DNA of 64,000 nt from positions 868,001-932,000 of the forward strand of contig JACKFL010000005.1 in the NCBI GenBank assembly GCA_020632495.1, in the 5' to 3' direction. The notes beneath the pieces were generated by a model. That model was not told the DNA's origin, did not search any database, and saw only the letters and a list, made by a program, of their open reading frames with translations. A program made the translations under genes and the position numbers. Below are positions 52,372-64,000 of this stretch, piece after piece. Numbering within the stretch: the stretch's first letter is position 1; every line of letters begins with the position of its first letter. The DNA is from Candidatus Omnitrophota bacterium. GTDB lineage: Bacteria; Omnitrophota; Gorgyraeia; Zapsychrales; Zapsychraceae.

Positions 52372-53966
52372 ATGATAAATTGTCCCCGGAGCCCTCTCCC
52401 GGGGCCCGGCCGGCCCCGGACCACGATTCCCACCGGTCGCTGATCCGTTCCACCTCGATCCTGTCGCTGGGGACCCTCAGTTCCCGGATTCTGGGCTTTT
52501 TGCGGGATATCGTGCTCGCCCGGCTGCTGGGAACGGGGTTGCGCGCGGACGCCTTTTTTGTCGCCCTGAAAATCCCTAACCTGTTCCGGGACATGGTCGG
52601 AGAGGGCGCGACCAACGCCGCGGTGGTGCCGGTCCTGGCCGAATATCACCACAAAGAGCGGGAACAGTTCTGGAATTTCGTCAATATCGTGCTGACCCTG
52701 GCACTGATGATCCTCAGCCTGATCACCCTGGCCGGGGTCCTGGGGGCCCCGCTGATTGTGCGGGTCATCGCACCCGGGTTTCTGGCGGACCCGGTCAAAC
52801 TGGACCTCACCATCCGGCTGACCAAGGTGATGTTTCCCTACCTGATCCTGATAGGGCTGACGTCCTACAGCATGGGGATCCTCTACACCTTCCGCTCGTT
52901 TCTGGTCCCGGCCTTCACGCCGTGCCTGCTCAATATTGCCATCATCACCAGTGCCCTGTTGGCCTCGCGCAGCATGGCCGAGCCGGTCTACGGCCTGGCA
53001 GTGGGAGTGCTGATCGGCGGGGTGCTCCAGCTGGTCTTTCAGATACCGGCCATGACACGCATCGGTTTCCGCTGGAGGCCGCCGACATCCCTGCGGCATC
53101 CGGGCGCGACCAAGATCGGCCGGCTGCTGGTCCCGCGAATGATCGGCAGCGGCGTCTATCAGATGACGGTTTTCATCGATACCTTTTGCGCCTCGTTGGC
53201 CACGATTGTCGGGGCCGGCGGGATCTCGGCGATATATTACGCCAACCGGATTATCCAGTTCCCGATGGGGATCTTCAGCGTGGCCATGGCCTCGGCCTTG
53301 CTGCCGTCGTTGTCCGCTATGGCCAATAAAAAGGACCACGAAGGCATTAAAAATACGCTGATCTTTTTCCTCGAGAATATCGTCTTTGTGATGTTCCCCA
53401 CCACGATCATGCTGCTGTTCTTGTCGGAGCCGATCATCCGCGTGCTCTTTGAGCGCGGCGAATTCGGTAGCTATTCGACCGGGATCACGGCATGGGCGCT
53501 GACCTGCTATTCGATCGGCCTGTTCAGTTTCGGCGGGATCAAGATCCTGGTGACGGCCTTTCACTCCCTGCAGGATACCAAGACCCCGGTCAAGGTGGCG
53601 GGGCTTTGTCTGGCGATCAACGCGGTGCTGAATTTCATACTGATGTATCCCTTAAAAGTCGGCGGCATCGCCCTGGCCAGCGCGGTTGCCGGCACGGTGG
53701 ACTTCCTGGTCCTGTTCGGTATCATGAACAGCCGCCTCGGCGGATTGCGGGCGGGATTGTTGGCCTACTCGGTACGGGTGGCGATGGCGTCGCTGCTGAC
53801 CGGCGGCATGTTGCACTGGTGCTGGCAGAATATCGTTATTCCGAATGAATTCCTCAAACTGATCCTGCTCGGTTCGGCCGGTTATGTCTTCTACGGGATG
53901 TTCAGCCTGGCCTTCGGGATCAATCAGGCCAAACGCATCTGGAACTACATCAAATATGGATCCTAA
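52365..53966 (+). CDS. murJ: lipid II flippase MurJ
   Basis: 533 residues with about 14 hydrophobic helices. SILSLGTLSSRILGFLRDIVLARLLG and VPMF-like regions (FKIPNLFRDMVGEGATNAAVVPV) are the MurJ/MviN signature. It moves the peptidoglycan precursor lipid II across the inner membrane. A GGGGA site precedes ATG 52365. The gene overlaps uvrC by 11 bases. Confidence 0.92.
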   Translation: MSNDKLSPEPSPGARPAPDHDSHRSLIRSTSILSLGTLSSRILGFLRDIVLARLLGTGLRADAFFVALKIPNLFRDMVGEGATNAAVVPVLAEYHHKEREQFWNFVNIVLTLALMILSLITLAGVLGAPLIVRVIAPGFLADPVKLDLTIRLTKVMFPYLILIGLTSYSMGILYTFRSFLVPAFTPCLLNIAIITSALLASRSMAEPVYGLAVGVLIGGVLQLVFQIPAMTRIGFRWRPPTSLRHPGATKIGRLLVPRMIGSGVYQMTVFIDTFCASLATIVGAGGISAIYYANRIIQFPMGIFSVAMASALLPSLSAMANKKDHEGIKNTLIFFLENIVFVMFPTTIMLLFLSEPIIRVLFERGEFGSYSTGITAWALTCYSIGLFSFGGIKILVTAFHSLQDTKTPVKVAGLCLAINAVLNFILMYPLKVGGIALASAVAGTVDFLVLFGIMNSRLGGLRAGLLAYSVRVAMASLLTGGMLHWCWQNIVIPNEFLKLILLGSAGYVFYGMFSLAFGINQAKRIWNYIKYGS

Positions 53967-55209
53967 GGAGAAAGCCAAAGGCCTCCCGCTGACCAGCGGT
54001 GTGTATCTGATGAAGGACAAGGACGGCGCCGTCATTTACGTCGGTAAGGCGGTCAGCCTGCGCAAACGCGTGCAGTCGTATTTCCGCCAGCGCAAGACCA
54101 TGTCCAAGACCGATCTGCTGGTGGAGAACATCGCGGACATCGACTATATCGATACCGACAGTGAGGCCGAGGCGCTGATCCTCGAGGCCAGCCTCGTCAA
54201 GAAGTACGACCCCAAGTTTAACGTCGAGCTGCGCGACGACAAGAGCTTTCCGCTGATCCAGATCACCGCTGAGGAATTTCCGCGGATTTCGGTTGAGCGT
54301 CCGCACCAACGCATCGCGGGCTACACCTATTACGGGCCGTACATCAATCCCAAACTGATCCGTGAGGCGCTCGCGCTGTTACGCAAGATCTTTCACTTCC
54401 GCACCTGTGATCCGTTCCCGGAAAAAGAGTGTCTGGACTTTCATATCGGCCTGTGCGAGGCGCCGTGTATCAAAAAGATCGGCAAGCGCGAGTACATGAA
54501 AAATATCCGTAACGTGAAGCTGATCCTGGAAGGCCGCAAGGACGATCTCTACAAGCGCCTCCACAAAGAAATGGAGGCCCACGCCAAGGCACAACGTTAT
54601 GAAGACGCCGCCAAGATCCGCGACCAGCTGCGCGCCATCGGGGCATTGTATTCGGGTACGCGCGACGTCAACTATTACAAGGAAGCCGAACAGCTGCAGC
54701 GCGCGCTCAACCTGCCGCGGCTGCCCAACCGGATCGAGACCTTTGATATCTCCAACATCATGGGCAACCAGGCGGTAGGGTCGATGGTCTCGTTTCTCAA
54801 CGGCCGTCCGGATAAAAACAATTACCGCCGCTTTAAAATCAAGGAAGTGGAAGGGATCGACGATTTTAAAATGATCGCCGAGGTGGTCCGGCGCCGCTAC
54901 CGGCGGCTGAAGAATGAAGGGAAAATGTTCCCCGACCTGATCGTCATCGACGGGGGAAAAGGACAGCTCTCGGCGGCACATCAGGAGCTGATCAAACTCG
55001 GGGTGCAGATCCCGCTGGTGTCGCTGGCCAAGCGGGAAGAGGAAGTTTTTCTCCCCAACAAAAGGAATCCTGTTAAACTATCTTTAGATTCACTGGGACT
55101 GAAACTCCTGCAACGCACCCGTGACGAAGCCCATCGATTCGCAGTCAAATACCACCGGCATCTCAGAGATAAAAATGTCTTTGCCCGCAAACCCAAGGAG
55201 GATTCCTGA
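53956..55209 (+). CDS. uvrC: excinuclease ABC subunit C (short form)
   Basis: 417 residues from ATG 53956. An N-terminal GIY-YIG nuclease (GVYLMKDKDGAVIYVGK), a UVR coiled coil (about 195-226) and the RNase-H-like second nuclease (TFDISNIMG, VIDGGKGQL, RDEAHRFA) are all present, so both incisions should be possible. The C-terminal helix-hairpin-helix domain found in full-length UvrC (about 600 residues) is missing. It cuts damaged DNA with UvrA and UvrB. It overlaps ogt by one base (TGATG). Confidence 0.88.
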   Translation: MDPKEKAKGLPLTSGVYLMKDKDGAVIYVGKAVSLRKRVQSYFRQRKTMSKTDLLVENIADIDYIDTDSEAEALILEASLVKKYDPKFNVELRDDKSFPLIQITAEEFPRISVERPHQRIAGYTYYGPYINPKLIREALALLRKIFHFRTCDPFPEKECLDFHIGLCEAPCIKKIGKREYMKNIRNVKLILEGRKDDLYKRLHKEMEAHAKAQRYEDAAKIRDQLRAIGALYSGTRDVNYYKEAEQLQRALNLPRLPNRIETFDISNIMGNQAVGSMVSFLNGRPDKNNYRRFKIKEVEGIDDFKMIAEVVRRRYRRLKNEGKMFPDLIVIDGGKGQLSAAHQELIKLGVQIPLVSLAKREEEVFLPNKRNPVKLSLDSLGLKLLQRTRDEAHRFAVKYHRHLRDKNVFARKPKEDS

Positions 55210-55682
55210 TGTATTACAGCTATGTTGAAAGTCCGGTCGGCGACATTTTACTGGTCGCCGATGACGAAGGTTTACGGTCCGTGAATTTCCCGACCGCCAA
55301 GCGTCCGGTCCATCCCGATCCCGACTGGGTGCGTGATGACCACAAACTCGCCGACGCCCGCGAGCAGTTCACCGCATATTTTCGCGGAGAACGCAAAGAA
55401 TTCGATCTGAAGCTCGTGCTGGACGGAACGCCGTTTCAGCAGGACGTGCTGCGCGCCTTGCAGCAGATCCCCTACGGGGAGACCCGTTCCTATGCCGACA
55501 TCGCGCGGATGGTGGGCCGGCCCAAGGCGGTGCGCGCCGTCGGCGGGGCCAACGGCCGCAACCCGCTGTCGATCGTCATCCCTTGTCACCGGGTGATCGG
55601 GTCGTCGGGAAAGCTGACCGGATTCGGCGGCGGGCTGAACGTAAAGCAAACCCTGCTGGATTTGGAACAGGCGAACAACTAA
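55209..55682 (+). CDS. ogt: methylated-DNA--protein-cysteine methyltransferase
   Basis: 157 residues. IPYGETRSYADIARMVGRPKAVRAVGGANGRNP is followed by IPCHRVIG with the acceptor cysteine C126. It removes alkyl groups from O6-alkylguanine by a one-time transfer. It follows uvrC with a 1-base overlap, so two DNA-repair functions are co-expressed. Confidence 0.94.
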   Translation: MYYSYVESPVGDILLVADDEGLRSVNFPTAKRPVHPDPDWVRDDHKLADAREQFTAYFRGERKEFDLKLVLDGTPFQQDVLRALQQIPYGETRSYADIARMVGRPKAVRAVGGANGRNPLSIVIPCHRVIGSSGKLTGFGGGLNVKQTLLDLEQANN

Positions 55683-55707
55683 TACGCCGGCAATTGAAGG
55701 AGGAATC

Positions 55708-56787
55708 ATGAACGTATCGGTCTACTTCCAACTGATGGTCAAGAAAGAGGCGTCGGACCTCTATTTGCGGACCAAGGCCAAGCCCCGCGCGCGGATCAAC
55801 GGCAAGGTCGATTTGATCAGCGATCATGAGATCAGCCGTGAGGAGATGGACCAAATCGTCACGATCCTGCTCGCCAACGACGCCCGCCGCAAACAGTTCA
55901 AGGAAGACCTGGACATCGATTTCATTCATGAAGAGCCGGAGATCGGCCGTTTCCGGATCAACATCTTTACCCAGCGCGGGACCCCGGCGCTGGTGGCCCG
56001 CCACGTCCACAGCAAGATCCGCGGGTTCGATGAGCTCAATCTGCCGGTAGAAATTTGCAAGATGTTCTGCGAGGAGTGTAAGGGGCTGTTCATCGTCTCC
56101 GGGCCGGCCGGCAACGGCAAGTCGACGACCATCGCCAGTATGATCCAGTACATCAACGACATCAGTTCCCAGCATGTCGTTACCATCGAAGACCCGATCG
56201 AATTTCTGTTCCGGGACAACAAAAGCATCATCAACCAGCGCGAGCTCGAGATCGATGTCATGAGCTATCCCAAGGCGTTGAAGCACGTTACCCAGCAGAG
56301 CCCGGACATTATTTATATCGGCAACATCCGCGACGTGGAGACCATGCGCGCCGCCATCACGGCGACCGAGCTGGGTACATTCGTGATGACGACCTTCCAT
56401 ACCATCAATGCCGTACAGACGATCATCCGCATCGTCAATTTCTTCCCGCCGCATTTGCACGATGAAATCCGTATGCAGTTGTCGATGATTCTCAAGGGCA
56501 CGATCTCGCTGCGTCTGCTGCCGTGCAAGGACGGCCGCGGCCGCATCCCCGCTTACGAGACTATGGTCGTGACGCCGACCATCGCCCGCCTGATCCGCGA
56601 AGGCCGGATCCGGGAGATACAAAACTACATCGATGACGGCGAGCTCTTCGGCATGCAGTCGTTCAAGAAATCGCTGGTCGACAAGGTCAAGCGCGGTCTG
56701 GTCGACGAACGCGACGCCCGCCGTTACGCGGACAGCAAGGACGACTTCAATCTCGAACTCAAGGGCCTCAAACGTCACATCGAATGA
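55708..56787 (+). CDS. PilT-like ATPase with altered Walker B
   Basis: 359 residues, with an AGGAGG site. Walker A is GPAGNGKSTT (residues 132-141), the Asp box is EDPIEF (161-166) and the His box is centred on H231 (TTFHTINA). At the Walker B position typical PilT has GEMRD, but here the sequence is GNIRD, with N206 in place of the conserved Glu, so ATP hydrolysis may be slow or absent. The family powers pilus retraction. No pilin gene is nearby. It overlaps the next gene by 4 bases. Confidence 0.82.
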   Translation: MNVSVYFQLMVKKEASDLYLRTKAKPRARINGKVDLISDHEISREEMDQIVTILLANDARRKQFKEDLDIDFIHEEPEIGRFRINIFTQRGTPALVARHVHSKIRGFDELNLPVEICKMFCEECKGLFIVSGPAGNGKSTTIASMIQYINDISSQHVVTIEDPIEFLFRDNKSIINQRELEIDVMSYPKALKHVTQQSPDIIYIGNIRDVETMRAAITATELGTFVMTTFHTINAVQTIIRIVNFFPPHLHDEIRMQLSMILKGTISLRLLPCKDGRGRIPAYETMVVTPTIARLIREGRIREIQNYIDDGELFGMQSFKKSLVDKVKRGLVDERDARRYADSKDDFNLELKGLKRHIE

Positions 56788-58301
56788 AACCCGCCTCCGC
56801 CGACAGTGTTTGGTCACGGCTCGCGCCGCTTGTCATCCTGTTCGCGGTTAATCTCATCCTGCGTCTGTTGTTCATCAGCAAAGGGCCGTACCACGCGGAC
56901 TGTTTGCTGCTGGCGGTCTCGGCCGAACAATCCCTCGCCGAAGGCAAACTCCATTATCTGCAATTGACCGGGCTCCCGCTGACCGTCATTTTGGCCGCGC
57001 TATTCACCGGTTTCTTTCATTGGATCCAGGCCGGTGACTGCGTGGCGGCCGTCAATTTCATGAATGTCTTTCTGGGTGCCGTATGCGTCCCGCTCTTTTA
57101 TCTGCTGGTCAAAGAGCTGTTCGGTTCGGTCAAGACGGCCTGGCTCGCCGCGGCGATGATGACCATCAACCCGTTGTTCCTGGCCTTGTCCGTCTTCGGC
57201 AACAGCCATATAGCCGCGGTCCTGTTCGGGCTGGGCGGACTGGTCTGTTTGTTCCGCTATGACCGCACCGACACCCCCGGGGCGCTGATCGCGGCGGCGG
57301 TCCTGTTTGGACTGATGGGCGCGTGCCGGCTGCAGGAGTTGGCCTTTGTCCTGCCGCCGGTGGCCTTGATCTGCCTGCTTATGCCGCGGACCGGGGGATG
57401 GCGGCGGGAGGGGACGCGCTGGGCTGTGTTCGCGGCGGTGACGGCCGCGGTCACCGCGTTGTTTTATTTGCCGCTGTTGTCACAGGCCGGACAGGCGGCC
57501 GGCAGGCCGGACCGTTCCGCGGACATCTGGAAGTACATCGTCGGCGAGAATAAATTCGATCCGCAACGGTTAAAGGTCATTGCCTTGTGGGTGCTCTCAA
57601 CACTGTCGCAGTTGGGCGCCATCGGCGCGGGATGCGGGTTGCTGCTGCTGACAAAACAACGCCCCCGGACGGCGGCGGCGCTGGCGGCGCTGGTGATTTG
57701 TCCGGCCGTGCTTTACGGTATCTTTTGGGTCATCGCGCCGCGTTATTATTTGCTGAGTTCGTTGATGCTGATCATTCCCGCCGCTTATTTCTTTGCCACG
57801 TTTTGGCGGGACCGCCGCTGGATCCATTATCCCCTGATGGCGCTGCTGCTGTTTACCTTGATCATGAATGCGCGCTTTGCGTTTCAGATTGTGAACTTCC
57901 GGCATGAGCACACGTTACTGACGGATTTCTTCGTCTGGGTGGGTGAGTCCAGCGAACCGGGTGCGTTGATTATCGAGCGTGATCACTCGCTGTTTATCAA
58001 GCGCTACAGCCGGCGTGATCCGATGGCGCCGCCGGGGTCGCTGTATTCGATCGATTCCGATCAGATGCGCGGTTTCCGCGCGTATATCGACGGCCTGCTT
58101 GCGCAGCAGGTGCCGGTCTACATTACCGACACGGCCCTGGCCGCCTACCCCAAACGGCTGGGTTTCCGGGAATTTATGTCGGAACGGTTCCGGCTGGAGC
58201 CCGTGGGCAGCCGGCCGGTGGAAAACTGGTACGTGGGTGTGCTGCGGCACTATGTCTTTTCCAATACCCTGTACCGCGTTCATGCCCGCACCGGTCCTTA
58301 A
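56784..58301 (+). CDS. GT-C/PMT-like membrane glycosyltransferase
   Basis: 505 residues with about 10-12 hydrophobic helices. The first loop (KGPYHADCLLLAVSAEQSLAEGKLHYL) and the following PLTVILAALF match the layout of ArnT/PMT-like enzymes; LFYLLVKELFGSVKTAWLAAA is also typical. It would use a lipid-linked sugar outside the inner membrane. The acidic catalytic residues are not clear. It differs from the GT-C pair at the start of the window and lacks their C-terminal domain. Confidence 0.6.
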   Translation: MKPASADSVWSRLAPLVILFAVNLILRLLFISKGPYHADCLLLAVSAEQSLAEGKLHYLQLTGLPLTVILAALFTGFFHWIQAGDCVAAVNFMNVFLGAVCVPLFYLLVKELFGSVKTAWLAAAMMTINPLFLALSVFGNSHIAAVLFGLGGLVCLFRYDRTDTPGALIAAAVLFGLMGACRLQELAFVLPPVALICLLMPRTGGWRREGTRWAVFAAVTAAVTALFYLPLLSQAGQAAGRPDRSADIWKYIVGENKFDPQRLKVIALWVLSTLSQLGAIGAGCGLLLLTKQRPRTAAALAALVICPAVLYGIFWVIAPRYYLLSSLMLIIPAAYFFATFWRDRRWIHYPLMALLLFTLIMNARFAFQIVNFRHEHTLLTDFFVWVGESSEPGALIIERDHSLFIKRYSRRDPMAPPGSLYSIDSDQMRGFRAYIDGLLAQQVPVYITDTALAAYPKRLGFREFMSERFRLEPVGSRPVENWYVGVLRHYVFSNTLYRVHARTGP

Positions 58302-58435
58302 GGGAGGGGTTGGCGGGAAGAGGTCTGCCGGGACGCGGCCCGGGTCAGAAATTTCGAGGATTTTACCCCGCCTGGCAGGGCTTATCCCGACAAAAACGTC
58401 AAAGAAATGACCGGGTGACGGCCCCCGGTGCCGTA

Positions 58436-58463
58436 TTGCATTCGCCCGCCGTTGTGTTATAAT
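58436..58463 (+). promoter_or_regulatory. extended -10 promoter for prfB-secA
   Basis: TTGCAT (58436-58441, 4 of 6) and a perfect TATAAT (58458-58463) are 16 bases apart, with TGT before the -10. Transcription would start near 58470, about 34 bases before ATG 58504. The 202-base gap otherwise shows no gene. Confidence 0.75.
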
Positions 58464-58503
58464 ACGCACTTATTTAATTTCTATTACTATTAGAGCCCGA
58501 TAG

Positions 58504-59629
58504 ATGCTGGACGAAATTACCGAAAGAATCGCCGCGTTGGAGGTCCTGTTGCAGAACCTCCGGGGGTATCTTTGACCTGGCCGCCAAGGACAAGGCCATC
58601 AAAGAGATCCAGGAGCAGATGAATCAGCCCAATTTCTGGGAGGATCAGGACACCGCCAACAAGCTGATGCGCGATTTGAAGTACCTGAAGGGGTGCGTCG
58701 AACCGTACCGGAACGGCGAAGATAAGTTGCTGGAATTGAAAGAGTTAGCTGAGATTTCCGAGGATGACGCGGAAATGCTCGAGCAGATCCGGGATGAGCT
58801 CAAGGGGCTGCAGGACAGCCTGGACAAGCTGGAGGTCCAGTTGATGCTCTCCGGCCCGTTCGACCGCAACAATGTGATCCTCAGCATCAACGCGGGCGCC
58901 GGCGGGACCGAATCCTGCGACTGGGCCAATATGCTGTTGCGGATGTACACCCGGTTCGCGGACGAGCGCGGCTACAGCTGCAATATGGTCGATATCCTGC
59001 CTGGGGAAGAGGCGGGGATCAAGAACGCGACGCTCGAGATCGAAGGCGAAATGGCTTACGGCTATCTAAAGGCCGAAAAAGGCGTGCACCGGCTGGTGCG
59101 CATCTCGCCGTTCGACTCCAACAAGCGGCGGCATACGTCATTCGCTTCGGTGGACGTCATTCCTGAAATCGAGGATGATGGCGAGGTTGATCTCAATCCG
59201 GACGAATTGCGCATCGACATTTTTCGCTCCTCCGGCCCGGGCGGTCAGAGCGTGAACACCACGGATTCGGCGGTGCGGATAACCCACTTGCCGACGAATA
59301 TTGTGGTACAATGTCAAAACGAACGCTCGCAATTGCAGAATAAACAGACGGCCATGAAGATCCTGCGCGCGCGGCTCTACGAATTGAAACGCAAGGAGCA
59401 GGACGAAAAGATGGCCAAGGTGTACGGCGAAAAACAGAAGATCGAATGGGGTTCCCAGATCCGCTCGTACGTGATGCACCCTTATTCGATGGTCAAGGAC
59501 CACCGCACCGACACCGAAACCGGCAATGTCGCCAAGGTCATGGACGGCGGCATCGACATATTTATTGAGGCCTACTTAAAGGCCCAGGCCGCCGAGAAAC
59601 AATCCACCGCGGCCGATGACGAAGGATAG
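58504..59629 (+). CDS. prfB: peptide chain release factor 2, with programmed +1 frameshift
   Basis: The frame starts at ATG 58504, runs 23 codons to an in-frame TGA (58573-58575) and continues after a +1 shift at CTT-T-GAC into the frame ending 59629, giving 374 residues. The site GGGGGTATCTTTGAC is the classic RF2 autoregulation signal: low RF2 lets the ribosome slip and make more RF2. SPFDSNKRRHTSF (stop-codon recognition) and GPGGQSVN (GGQ, peptide release) are present. Read without the shift it would look truncated. secA follows 5 bases later. Confidence 0.95.
58561..58576 (+). promoter_or_regulatory. RF2 programmed frameshift site
   Basis: CGGGGGTATCTTTGAC: a Shine-Dalgarno-like G-run, the slippery CTT and the TGA stop followed by C. 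It matches the conserved prfB frameshift signal apart from C in place of A at the first position. Confidence 0.95.
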
Positions 59630-59634
59630 TTAAG

Positions 59635-62612
<2,978 letters not shown>

Positions 62613-62628
<16 letters not shown>

Positions 62629-63155
62629 TCGCCCCCCCGCGCGGCATCGCAGTCTTCGGCCTTCTCTTAATCCTCGGAACCCTTTACAAACTCTTCGGTT
62701 TTCTCCGTTACGACTACTATATCTTTATGTTCCAGCAGTTGCCGGTAGGCAGCATTAACGACCGGTACATCATCTCCATTGCCTATCGCGTCGCGGGTTT
62801 GATCACGGCCGGCGGTCTGCTGTTGCGTTGCGAATGGGCGCGGCAGCTGTTTATCTGTCTGTGCGTCTTCACGCTGTTGACACTCTACTGGAAACATCCC
62901 CGGGATGTTTTTCAAAATATCGCGATCTATCAGGAATATACTTCGGGGATCAACGTCTTGCCCGCCGGCACGGTTACCGAAATGGCGTATCCGATTTATC
63001 CGGAGGATCTCGGCAATTACCGGTTGCGGCGGCCGCAGATCCCGTTCTGGTCCCGGTTAGTGCATTCGTTCATCGATATGGTCTTTTGCGGTTCGGCCGT
63101 CTACTACTTTACGCGGCGCCGTGTCAGCGCGGCTTTTAAGGGGGGGCAGGGATGA
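62613..63155 (+). CDS. membrane protein, unknown
   Basis: 180 residues with about four hydrophobic segments (about 12-30, 50-65, 72-90 and 145-165). No family is recognised. It overlaps secA by 16 bases and the next gene by 4 (ATGA), so it is probably co-transcribed with both. The central soluble loop (YPIYPEDLGNYRLRRPQIPFW) is probably on the outer side. A functional link to the protease gene downstream is possible. Confidence 0.55.
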
Positions 63156-63943
63156 ACCGGCCGGCGTGGACGGCGGCGCGGGCCTTTTTCTTTTTTTGCA
63201 ATGCGGTCTTCGCGTTTTGTGCCGCGTTGTTTATCCATGAGCTCGGGCATGCCCTGTTTATCAAGGCCGTTCACGGTTACTTTCCCAAGATTTCAATGAA
63301 CCCGCTGGCCGGCGGCCATGTCAGTTACTACGCCGACCCGTCGACGTTTGCGCAACAATTGTGGATTTCCTCCGGCGGGATCCTGCTCGGCAGTGCGGCC
63401 GGAGTCCTCTGCGCGGCGATCGGGTTGGGTGTTTTGCGGACCGTGTGGGCGGCGCCGGTGATCCTGTTTGGAATTGTGTCTTTATGTGTGAATTCGCTGA
63501 TGCTGACCGCCGGGTACTATTTGTTTCCCACGGGTGATATCCATCGCATGGTGGACCTGGATTTTCCGGTGTGGTTGGCCGTAGTGTGCGGGGTATGCGG
63601 GCTGTTTACCGGCGGCTATCTTATGCTGCTCGCCTTGCCGTACTTCGGATTGGACCGCGACTCGACCCTGATGGAAAAGTATATTGTGCTGGGCAGCGGG
63701 GTGGCCCTTTACGGCGGCCTGGTGCTTGGCGTCACCGTTATGCTGGAAGATGCCCATCAGTTGCAGCAGAAGATTAAGTACGTCACTACGACGATAGTGG
63801 TGCTGGCGGCAGGATTATTCGTTATTGAACAAGCGGCGCCGCTCCTGCCCCGGCCGCGGGCGTCACAGCATCAGGTCAGGGGCGTCCATCTCGTTTTCAG
63901 CGCGGCGCTGGCGCTCGGCGCGTTCTGGTTGACGGGCCGTTAA
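63152..63943 (+). CDS. M50-like membrane metalloprotease
   Basis: 263 residues with about six hydrophobic segments. HELGH at residues 29-33 is the zinc-binding HExxH of intramembrane M50 proteases, lying in the first helix as in that family. A typical second metal ligand motif (NxxP..D) is not obvious; MNPLAGGHVSY after it is suggestive. It would cleave membrane-bound substrates such as anti-sigma factors or signal peptide remnants. Confidence in catalytic activity is moderate. Confidence 0.65.
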   Translation: MNRPAWTAARAFFFFCNAVFAFCAALFIHELGHALFIKAVHGYFPKISMNPLAGGHVSYYADPSTFAQQLWISSGGILLGSAAGVLCAAIGLGVLRTVWAAPVILFGIVSLCVNSLMLTAGYYLFPTGDIHRMVDLDFPVWLAVVCGVCGLFTGGYLMLLALPYFGLDRDSTLMEKYIVLGSGVALYGGLVLGVTVMLEDAHQLQQKIKYVTTTIVVLAAGLFVIEQAAPLLPRPRASQHQVRGVHLVFSAALALGAFWLTGR

Positions 63944-63959
63944 AATAATCACGACAAAT

Positions 63960-64000
63960 ATGGGACAACACCTCAAAAATTTCGGACTGTGTTTTCTGAC
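63960..64000 (+). CDS. start of a further gene, cut by the window end
   Basis: ATG 63960 opens MGQHLKNFGLCFL, 16 bases after the previous stop, and the window ends within it. The hydrophobic turn after a few residues might be a signal peptide or membrane helix. Too little is visible to assign a product. Confidence 0.35.
   Translation, partial: MGQHLKNFGLCFL

Overview
The window reads as chromosomal DNA of an uncultured, diderm (Gram-negative type) bacterium. It is about 55-60% GC and densely coded, nearly all on the + strand, with many 1-29 bp gene overlaps. An LptE-like lipoprotein, a BamD-like protein and a heptosyltransferase-type GT9 indicate an outer membrane with LPS. The gene repertoire (B12-type radical SAM enzymes, SGNH/TPR proteins, shortened HolA, UvrC and ComEC) would fit Omnitrophota or a related PVC-like lineage. 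That placement is an inference; there is no rRNA or other taxonomic marker to settle it. No tRNA, rRNA, insertion sequence or CRISPR array was seen, and no gap between genes exceeds 300 bases.

Region 1 (1-22508) is a large cell-envelope biosynthesis cluster. It holds two tandem polytopic GT-C-like proteins, two SPASM-type radical SAM proteins, four radical SAM proteins with an N-terminal B12-binding-like domain, and four membrane-anchored SGNH-hydrolase/TPR proteins, one of them fused to a dolichyl-phosphate-mannose-synthase-like GT2. It also holds a DUF5989-like small membrane protein, other small membrane proteins, a PP-loop ATPase, a cysteine-desulfurase-like class V aminotransferase and a GT9. 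The probable logic is that GT2 makes a polyprenyl-phosphate sugar, the GT-C proteins use it outside the membrane, SGNH proteins add or remove acyl groups, and radical SAM enzymes plus a possible sulfur-transfer pair modify a lipid, glycan or peptide. The product is unknown. This is the best candidate here for an undescribed system.

Region 2 (22509-36491) starts with an AT-rich gap carrying a DnaA-box-like array and two PilZ genes. A carbohydrate-use locus follows: a GH94-type phosphorylase, an ABC sugar importer (binding protein and two permeases, no ATPase), a secreted GH2-like clan-A glycosidase, a secreted repeat protein sharing a domain with that glycosidase, a CBM-like lipoprotein, a membrane coiled-coil protein and a LacI-type regulator. 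Secreted glycosidase, import and intracellular phosphorolysis make a coherent pathway, probably for a beta-glucan-like oligosaccharide.

Region 3 (36492-46641) is mostly housekeeping: mnmG, cysK, a VTT-domain membrane protein, a PsbP/Mog1-like protein, the divergent thiS-thiG-thiH operon, two small proteins and leuS. Between leuS and comEA lies an accessory patch (46642-47925) with a HigB/HigA-like toxin-antitoxin pair, an inverted-repeat operator and an AT-richer membrane protein.

Region 4 (47926-64000) carries comEA, a comEC lacking its metallo-beta-lactamase domain, bamD, lptE, a compact holA, rpsT (minus), murJ, a short uvrC, ogt, a pilT-like ATPase with an altered Walker B, a GT-C protein, prfB with a programmed +1 frameshift, secA, a membrane protein, an M50-like metalloprotease and the start of a further gene. 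Several good sigma70-type promoters and two intrinsic terminators are listed. Region 1 contains only one recognisable strong internal promoter, so much of it may be one or two long transcripts.
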